Below are positions 8,370-18,023 of a stretch of DNA of 64,000 bases, piece by piece. This stretch comes from JAFGTX01 sp942492225. Lineage in GTDB: Bacteria > Bacillota > Clostridia > Peptostreptococcales > Acidaminobacteraceae. Made by a program: the position numbers and the translations under genes. The stretch covers positions 62,001 through 126,000 of the forward strand of contig CALODS010000013.1 in NCBI GenBank assembly GCA_942492225.1. The letters run 5' to 3'. Position 1 is the stretch's first letter, and each line of letters opens with the position of its first letter. The notes beneath the pieces are model-generated. The model saw nothing but the letters and a program-made list of their open reading frames with translations, was not told where the DNA came from and did not search any database.

Positions 8370-9248
8370 ATGGTAATTGATAAAAGCAAAAAACCTTTAC
8401 GGGTTGCACATATATTATTGGCACTTAATATTGGCATATTCGCTATACTCTTTATCCTTGACCCTTCCCTGTCTACAGATACATTAATTCGCTTTGGTGC
8501 AAAGGTGAATTATAAAATAGTAGATGGCGAATATTGGCGACTTTTTACAACAATGTTTTTGCACGCAAACATTCCCCATCTGTTGTTTAATATGATGGCG
8601 CTGAATATATTCAGTCGAGACTTAGAAATAATTTATGGTAAAAGAAAATTCTTAGCCATTTACTTCATCGCTGGATTTATTGGATCTTTTGGCAGTTTTG
8701 TATTTAACGACAGTGTCGCAGTTGGTGCATCTGGAGCAATCTTTGGATTACTAGGTGCAAACCTCTATCTCTTTACAATTAATCCAGAAGCGTATAAAAA
8801 AATCTATGGTAATGATATCATTGTCCTTATCGCTGTTAACTTAGTCTTTGGATTTATGACACCACAGATAGACAATTCTGCTCATTTATTTGGCCTAATT
8901 GGTGGTTATTTTGCTTCTTGGGCTGTAGGTATGTCAACAGAACACATAAATGCTAAAAAAAGATTGCCATTTCAAGCAACTCTTATCATCGCTTTTTTAG
9001 CCTTTTTCTTATTGGCCGTTCCAAATTATGAAAATAGTTGGCGCTATGATCTACAAAAAGGGATTGAATACTTAAACAACGGTCAATTATCTGCTGCAAA
9101 ATCATACCTTGCTAAAGGACAAATCAAAAATCCTGAGATCAGTGATTTTAAAGTGATTCTAAATTTCATCGATGATTATGAAAAGCAACTGATCGAGCAA
9201 ACTGAATCATTAGAAACAGAAGCAAACAATGATACAACTAAACAGTAG
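8370..9248 (+). CDS. Rhomboid family intramembrane serine protease
   Basis: A 292-aa membrane protein with the rhomboid core: W-R-L-F-T-T-M-F-L-H at the start of TM helices, HLLFNMMAL, the nucleophile motif GASGAIFG (Ser about residue 121) and the dyad His in AHLFGLIGGY (about residue 172). A short C-terminal extension after the last TM (LQKGIEYLNNGQLSAAKSYLAKG) looks like a single TPR-type helix pair. It cleaves transmembrane substrates, here unknown. The Shine-Dalgarno lies inside the preceding terminator stem. Confidence 0.93.
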   Translation: MVIDKSKKPLRVAHILLALNIGIFAILFILDPSLSTDTLIRFGAKVNYKIVDGEYWRLFTTMFLHANIPHLLFNMMALNIFSRDLEIIYGKRKFLAIYFIAGFIGSFGSFVFNDSVAVGASGAIFGLLGANLYLFTINPEAYKKIYGNDIIVLIAVNLVFGFMTPQIDNSAHLFGLIGGYFASWAVGMSTEHINAKKRLPFQATLIIAFLAFFLLAVPNYENSWRYDLQKGIEYLNNGQLSAAKSYLAKGQIKNPEISDFKVILNFIDDYEKQLIEQTESLETEANNDTTKQ

Positions 9249-9262
9249 TTTCAATGCTCATA

Positions 9263-9297
9263 AAAAGGACGTTTTCCATAGTGAAATACGTCCTTTT
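9263..9297. terminator. Bidirectional intrinsic terminator between rhomboid and GGDEF genes
   Basis: Stem AAAAGGACG/CGTCCTTTT with flanking A and T runs between two convergent genes, so it can serve both strands. Confidence 0.75.
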
Positions 9298-9324
9298 CTA
9301 ATTAAAAATTTTCACCACATCTTA

Positions 9325-11112
9325 TTAAAAAACAACTCGATTCTTGCCCAAATGCTTTGCACGGTACATTAATAAATCAACCTCTGCAAGTAATTGATCT
9401 GTATCAGTATTATAAGACTGCATAAGTCCAATACTAATCGTTGTCTTAATATCTTCTTCCCATTCTAAACTTGCAATTGCACTTCGAATACGCTCAGCAA
9501 CGGTCAATGCATCTTCTAGGCTCGTATTTTTAAGTATTACCAAAAACTCTTCTCCACCATAACGTCCGACCGAATCATCTTCTCTTAGATTTAGTGCTAT
9601 AACATCTGCAACTCTAACCAGCACTTTGTCACCAACGACATGACCAAACGTATCGTTAATCATTTTAAAATCATCAATATCCATCATTAAAATACACGAT
9701 TGACGCACTTTATTATCTTCTAATAAATCAATAATATGCCCACGATTAAAAACTTTAGTCAAATAGTCTGTAATTGACTCAACATAAAGCTTTTTCTGAA
9801 TACGATTTTTACGATAAATCATATACAGCATTACAATAATTGAAAAAATCAATGCCATTATTAATCCAAACCCAATTATTAAATATTCTCTTTGAAGGGC
9901 GATTGTCTCTTCATTTGCTTGCCTTAACTTCTGTTTAAAATCAAGCTCTCTCTGCAGTTCATCAATTTCATATGCATTTAGTGCACTCACTTGTTCCGAT
10001 ACATATTTATCAGAATTATTAACACTAATTAAATCATAGGCTTTTATAAAATAGCCCACCGCCTCATCATATCGTTCTAATTGAGCATATGAAAATCCTA
10101 ACTTAATATATATTTTCGATGACAATGGTATCAACTGATATCTTTTGGTTACCAAATAATCATTTGTAAGTGCTAACTGATAATATTTAATTGCTTCATC
10201 ATAATGCCCCATCAATCGTGATGTTTCTCCATATTCATAATAAATATCACGTTTCAAATAATCTGATTCTTTTTCAATCTCTTGGAAAAGTTTACTCAGT
10301 CGTGCACGTGCCATATCAACGTTACCTTCTAATGATTCACTCCTGGCTAAATACATCTCTATAACTTTATTATAGGAATAACCTAACAGTTTATCAGCAC
10401 TTAAAGCAAATACCTCTGATTTTTGAAAGTGATAATATGCATCATCATATTTTGCATAGCTTAGTTCCATTTTTCCATACAAGAGATGATATAAACTCAT
10501 TCCTAAATCATAATCCAATCGCTCTGATTCTTCAAAAACAACCGTCAAATATGAACGTGCTCCATTGTCGTTAAAGGTCTGAAAATGTGAATTCGCGATA
10601 GCATATAATGCTTTAATATAGAGTTTATCATTTTCACCAATAGATAATTCTTTTAGTCTAAATGCATTTGTTTGATAAGTAATTAAATCACCATAAAGAT
10701 CATTAATTTCTATAGTTTTTTCTAGCGTTAACATTTCTAATCTATGGTTAGATTTATCTTCTACCAACTTTAGGACTTTATCAAAAGCTTCCAAAGCATT
10801 ATCATACTCTCTATTATAGGCTGCCCATACACCTTCTAAATAATGATAATAAGCAATTTTATCCTCTTGTACTGCTGCTGCAACTGGAAATAACTCAACA
10901 TAATGCGTCTCAGTTAAACGACCTTCTTTAATGAGTAATTCAATATAATCAATTTCATCTAACTCTTCAGATTGAGCAAATACATGAAGTTGCGTCATAT
11001 GAATCACAGATATACTCATAATAAATAACAGTATCGTAAAACTTAATACTGCTGTTATTACTTTCAATTTAGCGATTCTACCTCCGGGCATTTTATTCTT
11101 CATAGATGACAA
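9325..11112 (-). CDS. Membrane-bound TPR-containing diguanylate cyclase (GGDEF)
   Basis: A 595-aa sensor-type protein. An N-terminal hydrophobic segment (about residues 17-45) exports a long helical region with TPR-like repeats (about 65-400). A second TM segment (IIGFGLIMALIFSIIVMLYMIY) and a C-terminal GGDEF domain follow. The catalytic motif is GGEEF (about 519-523), and an intact inhibitory I-site REDD lies five residues before it, so it should make c-di-GMP under product feedback. The extracytoplasmic TPR part probably senses a ligand or a partner protein. A monocistronic unit. Confidence 0.92.
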   Translation of the reverse strand: MSSMKNKMPGGRIAKLKVITAVLSFTILLFIMSISVIHMTQLHVFAQSEELDEIDYIELLIKEGRLTETHYVELFPVAAAVQEDKIAYYHYLEGVWAAYNREYDNALEAFDKVLKLVEDKSNHRLEMLTLEKTIEINDLYGDLITYQTNAFRLKELSIGENDKLYIKALYAIANSHFQTFNDNGARSYLTVVFEESERLDYDLGMSLYHLLYGKMELSYAKYDDAYYHFQKSEVFALSADKLLGYSYNKVIEMYLARSESLEGNVDMARARLSKLFQEIEKESDYLKRDIYYEYGETSRLMGHYDEAIKYYQLALTNDYLVTKRYQLIPLSSKIYIKLGFSYAQLERYDEAVGYFIKAYDLISVNNSDKYVSEQVSALNAYEIDELQRELDFKQKLRQANEETIALQREYLIIGFGLIMALIFSIIVMLYMIYRKNRIQKKLYVESITDYLTKVFNRGHIIDLLEDNKVRQSCILMMDIDDFKMINDTFGHVVGDKVLVRVADVIALNLREDDSVGRYGGEEFLVILKNTSLEDALTVAERIRSAIASLEWEEDIKTTISIGLMQSYNTDTDQLLAEVDLLMYRAKHLGKNRVVF

Positions 11113-11164
11113 TCCTTTCTAAGTTATTGATACCCTTGATACAATAAAAAACAACAAAATTCAA

Positions 11165-11197
11165 AAATAAAAAAAGACCAACGAATAAACGCTGGTC
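11165..11197 (-). terminator. Intrinsic terminator of ilvE
   Basis: On the minus strand GACCAGCG/CGTTGGTC (one mismatch) with a 6-nt loop is followed by seven T, 15 bp beyond the ilvE stop. Confidence 0.8.
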
Positions 11198-11211
11198 CAT
11201 TTAAATAGTAT

Positions 11212-12237
11212 TTACTTAACTTTTACAATCCATCCTTCTGGAGCTTCTACATCACCAAATTGGATATCATATAATGTGTCATAAAGTTTCTTTGTTACAG
11301 GGCCAACTTCTGTTTCACTATGGAAAACATGAAGTGAATCCTTGTACTGAATGCCACCAATTGGTGTAATAACAGCAGCAGTACCACATGCGCCTGCCTC
11401 TTTAAACTCTGAAAGATTATCTATTAAAACATCTCTTTGCTCAACTTTTAAGTTTAAATAGTGCTCTGCTACATGAAGTAATGAGAACTTTGTAATCGAT
11501 GGTAAAATCGATGGTGAATCTGGCGTTACAAAAACATCATCTTTCGTAATACCAAAGAAGTTCGCTGCGCCTACTTCTTCAATTTTTGTGTGCGTTGCTG
11601 GATCTAAATAGATACAATCAGCAAAGCCTTTATCAACAGCAACTTGATGTGGCATCATACTACCTGCATAGTTTCCACCTACTTTTGCTGCGCCTGTTCC
11701 ATGTGGTGCTGCACGGTCAAAATCAGAAATCATGAAATTAACTGGTGCCATTCCACCTGCAAAATAAGGCCCTACAGGAACACAGAATACTGCGAACATA
11801 AATTTCGGTGCTGGTTTAACCCCAAGATTGTCACCAATACCAATTACAAATGGTCTTAAGTATAACGTTGCGCCTGTTCCATATGGTGGTACATAGTGTT
11901 CATTCGCTTTTACTACTTGAATACAAGCATCAATAAACTTATCTTCAGGTACTGTTGGCATCAAAACACGATCACAAGATCTGTTTAATCGCTTAGAGTT
12001 TTCATCTGGTCTAAATAACTGTACACTACCATCTTTCGTTCTGTATGCTTTTAAGCCTTCAAAACATTGTTGTCCATAGTGTAAAGCTGTTGAGGCTTCA
12101 CTAATTGTTATTTTATTATCTTCAACTAATGCGCCGTCGTCCCACTTACCATCTTCCCAAATCGACACATATCTTAAATCTGTCTTGATGTAGTTAAAAC
12201 GAATAGTACTCCAATCAATATCCACTTTTTTACTCAC
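11212..12237 (-). CDS. ilvE: Branched-chain-amino-acid aminotransferase
   Basis: PLP-dependent class IV aminotransferase interconverting Leu/Ile/Val and their 2-oxo acids. The 341-aa protein has the fold-type IV pattern: ALHYGQQCFEGLKAYR, LYLRPFVIGIGDNLGV, GAAKVGGNYAGSM with the PLP Lys (about residue 185), and EEVGAANFFGI. It starts with ATG behind GGAGGTGCA. A small GACCTGAAAAGGTC hairpin lies in the 5' region; no T-box leader was seen. Single gene flanked by terminators. Confidence 0.96.
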   Translation of the reverse strand: MSKKVDIDWSTIRFNYIKTDLRYVSIWEDGKWDDGALVEDNKITISEASTALHYGQQCFEGLKAYRTKDGSVQLFRPDENSKRLNRSCDRVLMPTVPEDKFIDACIQVVKANEHYVPPYGTGATLYLRPFVIGIGDNLGVKPAPKFMFAVFCVPVGPYFAGGMAPVNFMISDFDRAAPHGTGAAKVGGNYAGSMMPHQVAVDKGFADCIYLDPATHTKIEEVGAANFFGITKDDVFVTPDSPSILPSITKFSLLHVAEHYLNLKVEQRDVLIDNLSEFKEAGACGTAAVITPIGGIQYKDSLHVFHSETEVGPVTKKLYDTLYDIQFGDVEAPEGWIVKVK

Positions 12238-12360
12238 ATTGCACCTCCGAAAATTTGTATTACCTACCGGAAGACCTTTTCAGGTCGTTATTGTCCTACA
12301 CACTTTCTCTCCTACTATGTTACAATATTTTCTTCTATAAATAAAGAGTCTTATGAAAAA

Positions 12361-13009
12361 TTATTCATTTTCAACAATTGCGATAGCACGAATTGGTGAC
12401 CCATCCGCCTCTTTAATTTTTAGTGGTAACACCGACAACTGAAATACCTTATCAAGTAAACGCTCTAATTGATTCAAGTTTTCAACAATCACCATATTGG
12501 CACCCAAAAGAACATGATGCACTTCAAACACTTTTGCCGAAATCAAATCTATTGAAATGGCATCTGTTCCAACACCTTTCAAGTGTTGATTTGCTATCCA
12601 TTTTGCAGCTTCCAAATTCATTGCGGGAAATTCATCAAAATAACTTTCATCCCCCCAACGATTTGACCATCCAGTACAAAAGTACAAAGTCACATGCTTT
12701 AATTTGTTTTTCATATTTCAATAATAACTCTAATTCAATTTGATTAGTCTTAACATTTCTACAATCTATTACTATTGAATTACCAACATAGTGTTCTATT
12801 GGTAATTCATCAAGCGTATGCCCATCTACTATCATATGAGCCGGTGCATCCATGTGTGTACCTGTGTGAGAAAACATTGTAATAAGTTTTTCCCGATTGC
12901 TATGGTCTTCAAGTGTTAGAGCATTTTGAATAATTGGTGGGTCTGTACCTGGAAAGACAGGCATCTTGTCATGTATAACATGTGTCAAATCTAAAATTTT
13001 CAAAACCAT
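12361..13009 (-). pseudogene. Cyclase/kynurenine-formamidase-like gene split by a frameshift
   Basis: The first part (about 110 residues) has the cyclase-family metal motif HTGTHMDAPAH and HVIHDKMPVFPGTDPP. It goes out of frame near 12673-12682, just before the conserved TGWS block. The other frame continues TGWSNRWGDESYFDEFP and GVGTDAISID to a normal C-terminus. Loss of two bases (TATA to TA) or gain of one explains the shift. Together the parts give a normal roughly 215-aa member of the metal-dependent cyclase family (formamidase or ester hydrolase). An ATG at 13009 behind AAGGAGTG is the likely start. Confidence 0.75.
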
Positions 13010-13279
13010 CACTCCTTATTTCTTTCATTATAAACACATATATAAGTTTATCACTAATTCTTAAAAAAATACTGTCATCATCTTAATTTTTTCAATTTTC
13101 AAAATATTGTCACTATAAAAGAAGGAGTCTTAAAAAAAATGTGTAATTACTAAAGAAGTGGGCAAATATATAAAGTGATAAAATGTCCATTTATCGCTAT
13201 GGAACTTTATTAGTCTTTCACATTGGCTATTTAAGTATCCTTATTAACATGTATATTTTTTTGAAAGGGTGGTGTATTA

Positions 13280-13786
13280 ATGTCTGACGCACATAAAAAA
13301 ACAATGAGTGTGACTGATCTTCCTCAAGAACATTTTGATGAGCTCGAAAAGTATATTAACACTCTAGAAGACAAAGAAGGTTCTCTGATTCATGTTCTTC
13401 ATAGAGCGCAAAGTATTTTTGGATATCTTCCAAAAGAAGTCCAACTTTTCGTTGCAAGAAAATTAGATCTTCCAGGAGCAAAGGTATTTGGTGTCGTAAG
13501 TTTTTATTCGTATTTCACACAAACGCCAAGAGGTAAACACACAATAAGTATCTGTATGGGAACAGCTTGCTTTGTAAAGGGTGTTGACAAAATTCTTGAT
13601 GAATTTTCTAATCAACTTGGTATAAAGAATGGCGAAACAAGTGAAGATGGTCAATTCACCCTACGTGATGTTCGTTGTATAGGCGCATGTGGATTGGCGC
13701 CCGTCGTAATGGTTGACGAAAAAGTGTTTGGTCACGTTACAAAAGAAGACGTATCAAAAATTGTTACAACGTATAAGGGGGAATAG
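13280..13786 (+). CDS. hndA: NADP-reducing [FeFe]-hydrogenase subunit HndA (NuoE-like)
   Basis: A 168-aa thioredoxin-fold [2Fe-2S] protein related to NuoE and HydC. The four cluster ligands appear as CMGTAC (about residues 92-97) and CIGACG (about 133-138). The N-terminal helical part includes QSIFGYLPKEVQ. It passes electrons within the Hnd complex between NAD(P)H, ferredoxin and the H-cluster subunit. It starts at ATG behind GAAAGGGTGG and is the first of four genes, 2 bp before hndB. Confidence 0.93.
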   Translation: MSDAHKKTMSVTDLPQEHFDELEKYINTLEDKEGSLIHVLHRAQSIFGYLPKEVQLFVARKLDLPGAKVFGVVSFYSYFTQTPRGKHTISICMGTACFVKGVDKILDEFSNQLGIKNGETSEDGQFTLRDVRCIGACGLAPVVMVDEKVFGHVTKEDVSKIVTTYKGE

Positions 13787-13788
13787 AA

Positions 13789-14181
13789 ATGCCGATCAAA
13801 TCATTAGATGAACTAAAAAAAATTAGAGAAAATTCTATAAAAAAAGTAAATTTAAGAGAATCTGGAAATAATGGTGATGATACCATTGAATTAATGGTCG
13901 GTATGGCAACGTGTGGTATTGCTGCTGGCGCAAGAGAAACACTCAATGCAATCCTTGATGAGATCGAATCAAAAGGTCTTTCAAACATTAGAGTCGTCCA
14001 AGTAGGCTGTATGGGTTACTGTCACAGTGAACCAACTGTACAAGTAAATGTACCAGGCAACGAACCAATTTTGTATGGTAATGTTAACGAATCAATCGCT
14101 AGAGACATTATTGAAAAGCATATTGGTAACGGCGAACTATTAGATGAGAATATTCTTATCAGAACTTTTGAAAAGGCTTAG
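13789..14181 (+). CDS. hndB: HndB: thioredoxin-like [2Fe-2S] subunit
   Basis: A 130-aa protein with a single thioredoxin-like ferredoxin domain; cluster ligands are in GMATCGIAAGA and VGCMGYCHSEP. The length and position between the NuoE-like and NuoF-like genes match HndB of HndABCD hydrogenases. Its role is electron transfer; it has no known catalytic activity alone. The start follows AAGGGGGAATAGAA, tightly coupled to hndA. Confidence 0.92.
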   Translation: MPIKSLDELKKIRENSIKKVNLRESGNNGDDTIELMVGMATCGIAAGARETLNAILDEIESKGLSNIRVVQVGCMGYCHSEPTVQVNVPGNEPILYGNVNESIARDIIEKHIGNGELLDENILIRTFEKA

Positions 14182-14211
14182 GTAAAAACTATCTTAACAA
14201 GGAGGTATAAT

Positions 14212-16005
14212 ATGGCAAGATACAGAAGTCATATCATGGTCTGTGGGGGAACTGGCTGTGTATCAGCACAAGCTGAAGAAATTATTAATTCTCTGAAATC
14301 CGAATTAAAAAATCACGGATATGATAATGAAATAAAAGTTGTTAAAACTGGATGTTTTGGATTTTGTGGTCAAGGACCTATTATAAAAATTCATCCCGAA
14401 AATGTATTTTATGTAAAAGTGAAACCTGAAGATGCAGCTGAAATCGTTGCAGAACATATTGTTAAAGGTCGTCGTGTAGAAAGACTTTTATACGAAGAAC
14501 CAATGCTAAAAGAAAAATTAGATGAATCAAGTAAAATGAATTTCTACAAAAAACAATATCGTATCGCTTTAAGAAATTGTGGTCTTATTAATCCTGAAGA
14601 TATTAATGAATATATTGCTTTTGATGGATATGCTGCTTTAGGTAAAGTACTCACTGAAATGAGCACTGATGATGTACTTAAAATCCTTAAAGATAGTGGA
14701 CTAAGAGGTCGTGGCGGTGGTGGTTTCCCAACTGGACTTAAGTGGGAATTAACATCAAAACAACCTGGTGAAGAAAAATATATTATGTGTAACGCAGATG
14801 AAGGTGACCCAGGTGCGTTTATGGATCGTTCCATCTTAGAAGGTGACCCTCACAGTGTTATTGAAGCAATGGCAATTGGTGGATATGCCATTGGTGCCAA
14901 TCAAGGTATCATTTATATTCGTGCTGAATACCCACTTGCTATTAAACGTCTTGAAATTGCTATTGATCAAGCCCGAGAATCCGGTCTACTCGGTAAAGAT
15001 ATTTTTGGAACAGGATTTAATTTTGATCTAGATGTCAAATTAGGCGCAGGCGCATTTGTATGTGGTGAAGAAACCGCCCTTATTCATTCTGTAGAAGGCT
15101 CAAGAGGTGAACCAACAAAGAAACCACCATTCCCTTCTGTGGAAGGCTATAAAGGTAAACCAACAAGTGTAAATAACGTTGAAACCTTCGCAAACGTACC
15201 ATCGATCATCCTAAAAGGATCTGATTGGTTTAGTAGCATCGGTACAGAAACTTCTAAAGGGACAAAAGTTTTTGCCCTAGCTGGAAAGATTAACAATGTT
15301 GGGCTTGTTGAAGTTCCTATGGGCACAACATTGCGCGAAATCATCTACGATATTGGCGGTGGAATTCCTAACGGTAAAGATTTTAAAGCCGTTCAAACAG
15401 GCGGACCATCTGGTGGCGTTATGACAGCAGATGATTTAGATACCAAAATTGACTATGACAGTCTTAAAGCTATTGGCTCTATGATGGGTTCTGGTGGAAT
15501 GATTGTTATGGATGAAGATGATTGTATGGTAAACATCGCTAAATTCTATCTAGAATTTACGCAAGATGAATCTTGTGGTAAATGTACACCATGCAGAATC
15601 GGTACAAAAAGAATGTTTGAAATATTAGAACGCATCACCGAAGGTGAAGGCAAACCAGAAGATATTCCAAACTTAAGACAATTAAGTGAAATGATTAAGA
15701 GTACTGCACTTTGTGGTTTAGGCCAAACAGCTCCAAACCCAGTGCTTTCGACGCTCAAATTCTTTAGAAACGAATATGAAGCACATATTCACGACAAAAA
15801 ATGTTTAACTGGATCATGCAAAGCTTTATCGAAATATAGCATTGACGAGGTTAAGTGTATTGGTTGTACAGCTTGTGCAAGGGTTTGTCCAGTTGATTGT
15901 ATTGAAGGTAAAGTAAAAGAACTTCATGTTATTGATGCTGAAAAGTGTATTGCATGTGGTGCTTGTTACGATGCTTGTAAATTTGATGCTGTTATTAAAC
16001 CATAA
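14212..16005 (+). CDS. hndC: HndC: flavin and NAD(P)-binding subunit (NuoF-like)
   Basis: A 597-aa protein with three parts. An N-terminal thioredoxin-like [2Fe-2S] domain has CGGTGC and TGCFGFC. The NuoF core has the nucleotide/FMN loop GLRGRGGGGFPTGLKW (about residues 162-177) and the N3-type [4Fe-4S] motif ESCGKCTPCR (about 455-464). A C-terminal two-cluster ferredoxin has CIGCTACARVC and CIACGACYDAC. It oxidises or reduces NAD(P) at FMN and is the probable site of electron bifurcation. 30 bp after hndB. Confidence 0.96.
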   Translation: MARYRSHIMVCGGTGCVSAQAEEIINSLKSELKNHGYDNEIKVVKTGCFGFCGQGPIIKIHPENVFYVKVKPEDAAEIVAEHIVKGRRVERLLYEEPMLKEKLDESSKMNFYKKQYRIALRNCGLINPEDINEYIAFDGYAALGKVLTEMSTDDVLKILKDSGLRGRGGGGFPTGLKWELTSKQPGEEKYIMCNADEGDPGAFMDRSILEGDPHSVIEAMAIGGYAIGANQGIIYIRAEYPLAIKRLEIAIDQARESGLLGKDIFGTGFNFDLDVKLGAGAFVCGEETALIHSVEGSRGEPTKKPPFPSVEGYKGKPTSVNNVETFANVPSIILKGSDWFSSIGTETSKGTKVFALAGKINNVGLVEVPMGTTLREIIYDIGGGIPNGKDFKAVQTGGPSGGVMTADDLDTKIDYDSLKAIGSMMGSGGMIVMDEDDCMVNIAKFYLEFTQDESCGKCTPCRIGTKRMFEILERITEGEGKPEDIPNLRQLSEMIKSTALCGLGQTAPNPVLSTLKFFRNEYEAHIHDKKCLTGSCKALSKYSIDEVKCIGCTACARVCPVDCIEGKVKELHVIDAEKCIACGACYDACKFDAVIKP

Positions 16006-16017
16006 GGAGGTGTTGTA

Positions 16018-17760
16018 ATGGATATGATTAAATTAACAATTAACAATTTTGACGTTGAAGTACCAGTTGGCACGACTATTCTGGAAGCAGCGAAAAAAGT
16101 TGATGCAAAAATTCCTACACTCTGCCATATGCACTTACATGATTTCGGCATTGTGAATCAAACAGCTTCGTGCCGTGTATGTATGGTAGAAGTTGAAGGA
16201 AGACCTACACTCGTTCCCTCATGTGCAGAAAAAGTATATGAAGGTATGATTGTCAAAACTGATTCAATAAAAGCAATTAATGCAAGAAGAATGTCTGTTG
16301 AGTTATTATTATCAAATCACCCAAAAGACTGTTTAATGTGCCCTAAGAATTTAGAGTGTGATTTACAAAAACTTGCAATGGAATTAGGTGTTCGTGATAT
16401 TAAATGGGAAGGCGAAATGATGGATTATCCAAAAGATAAATCATCTTATTCGATTGTCAAAGATCCTAATAAATGTGTTATGTGTAGACGCTGTGAGACG
16501 ATGTGTAACGACGTACAAACATGTGGTATTCTCTCAGCAGTCGATAGAGGCTTTAACGCTTTCGTTGGCCCTGCCTTTAACTTAGATATGGCAGATACCT
16601 CATGTACTTTCTGTGGCCAGTGCGTGGCTGTATGCCCAACTGCTGCTCTAACAGAAGTAAGTAATATTGATAAAGTATGGGCTGCACTTGAAGATCCTAG
16701 TAAGCATGTAGTGGTTCAAGTAGCACCTGCTATACGTGTTGCTATTGGAGAATTATTTGATATGGAGCCTGGTACAATTTCAACAGGGCAACTAGCAGCT
16801 TCACTTAGAAGGCTTGGTTTTGATGGTGTTTTTGATACAGATTTTGGTGCCGATTTAACTATTATGGAAGAAGCTTCAGAACTTGTACACCGTATCGAAC
16901 ATGGTGGCACACTACCAATGCTCACAAGTTGCTGCCCAGCATGGGTTAAATTCTTTGAACATCAATTTCCTGATATGTTAGATATTCCATCAACATGTAA
17001 ATCTCCACAAATCATGCTTGGTGCAATCGCAAAGTCATATTATGCTGACAAAATGAATTTAAATCCAGAAGATGTGGTAGTTGTTTCAATCATGCCTTGT
17101 CTTGCTAAAAAAGCTGAAGCAGAAAGACCTGAATTAACTAAAGATCACAATAACAATGTAGATACTGTTCTTACAACAAGAGAATATGGTCTTATGTTAA
17201 AAGAAGCTGGTATCAATTTTGCGACATTACCTGATAGTGATTTTGATTCAATTCTTGGCGAGAGTACAGGTGCCTCTGTCATCTTTGGTACCACTGGTGG
17301 TGTAATTGAAGCCGCTGTTAGAACAGCCTATGAATGGATTACAGGTGAAGAACTTAAAGAAGTTGACTTCCATGACCTTAGAGGATTAGAAGGAATAAGA
17401 AGTGCTAGCGTCAAGGTTGGTGACATAGATCTTAAGATTGGTATTGCCCATGGTCTTGGCAATGCAAGAAAATTACTTGAAGACATTAAAGCTGGTCGTT
17501 CGCACTTCCATGCCATTGAAATCATGGCTTGTCCAGGTGGATGTATTGGCGGTGGCGGTCAACCATATCATCATGGAGATATGGAAATTATCCGTAAACG
17601 TCAAGAAGCGATTTACAAAGAAGATGCAGGAAAAGAAAGTCGTAAATCTCATGAAAATCCTTATATTAAGAAATTATATGATGAATTCCTTGGCAAACCA
17701 TATGGGGAAAAAGCACATAAATTACTTCATACGCATTACGAAGCAAAAGAAAAAATTTAG
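16018..17760 (+). CDS. hndD: HndD: [FeFe]-hydrogenase catalytic subunit
   Basis: A 580-aa catalytic subunit (M3 modular type). An N-terminal plant-type [2Fe-2S] domain (CHMHLHD.., CRVCMVE) is followed by a His/Cys3 [4Fe-4S] motif (HPKDCLMCPKNLEC, about residue 101) and two [4Fe-4S] motifs (CVMCRRCETMC, CTFCGQCVAVC). The H-cluster motifs are TSCCPAW (about 303-309), MPCLAKKAE (about 359) and MACPGGCIGGGGQP (about 503-516). All H-cluster cysteines are present. It makes or consumes H2 in the cytosol with HndABC. The ATG follows AAGGAGG. Confidence 0.97.
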   Translation: MDMIKLTINNFDVEVPVGTTILEAAKKVDAKIPTLCHMHLHDFGIVNQTASCRVCMVEVEGRPTLVPSCAEKVYEGMIVKTDSIKAINARRMSVELLLSNHPKDCLMCPKNLECDLQKLAMELGVRDIKWEGEMMDYPKDKSSYSIVKDPNKCVMCRRCETMCNDVQTCGILSAVDRGFNAFVGPAFNLDMADTSCTFCGQCVAVCPTAALTEVSNIDKVWAALEDPSKHVVVQVAPAIRVAIGELFDMEPGTISTGQLAASLRRLGFDGVFDTDFGADLTIMEEASELVHRIEHGGTLPMLTSCCPAWVKFFEHQFPDMLDIPSTCKSPQIMLGAIAKSYYADKMNLNPEDVVVVSIMPCLAKKAEAERPELTKDHNNNVDTVLTTREYGLMLKEAGINFATLPDSDFDSILGESTGASVIFGTTGGVIEAAVRTAYEWITGEELKEVDFHDLRGLEGIRSASVKVGDIDLKIGIAHGLGNARKLLEDIKAGRSHFHAIEIMACPGGCIGGGGQPYHHGDMEIIRKRQEAIYKEDAGKESRKSHENPYIKKLYDEFLGKPYGEKAHKLLHTHYEAKEKI

Positions 17761-17776
17761 CCACTCCTATACATCA

Positions 17777-17819
17777 AAAAACAGAGTTCACTTTTATTGT
17801 GGCTCTGTTTTTTTATTTT
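17777..17819 (+). terminator. Intrinsic terminator of hndABCD
   Basis: Stem AAAAACAGAG/CTCTGTTTTT followed by a T-rich tail, 16 bp beyond the hndD stop. Confidence 0.85.
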
Positions 17820-17915
17820 GTTGAGAAGTAATTTTAATAACTAAATAAAGTCCAAAATCATAAAACACGAACATTCAATAAATCAACATCAAAAATTTTT
17901 AAATAATATTACCAC

Positions 17916-17954
17916 AAAAAAGCAAAAAGCGTGGATGAGTTCCACGCCTTTTGC
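17916..17954 (-). terminator. Probable terminator of the mnmA transcript
   Basis: A 13-bp stem (GCAAAAAGCGTGG with one mismatch to its partner) with a TTTTTTG tail on the minus strand. It lies about 215 bp beyond the mnmA stop, so mnmA would have a long 3' UTR. Confidence 0.6.
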
Positions 17955-17991
17955 CAATACATAATGTTTAGGGTATATTATAAGGATATAT

Positions 17992-18023
17992 ACTTAAGTA
18001 TAGACTTAAGATATACACTTAAG
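17992..18023. repeat. Three spaced ACTTAAG repeats
   Basis: ACTTAAG occurs at 17992, 18004 and 18017, spaced 12 and 13 bp, followed by a partial GTTAAG. The core CTTAAG is a palindrome. They lie in the 408-bp gene-free stretch between hndD and mnmA (17761-18168), which otherwise holds only the two terminators. Confidence 0.5.

Noticed and set aside
12238..12360. Possible T-box upstream of ilvE
   Set aside because: No AGGGTGGnACCGCG-type T-box sequence or specifier stem; only a small GACCTGAAAAGGTC hairpin.
13013..13279. Rex-type redox operator in front of hndA
   Set aside because: No TTGTTAA-type palindrome was found in the upstream region; regulation of hnd cannot be read from the sequence.
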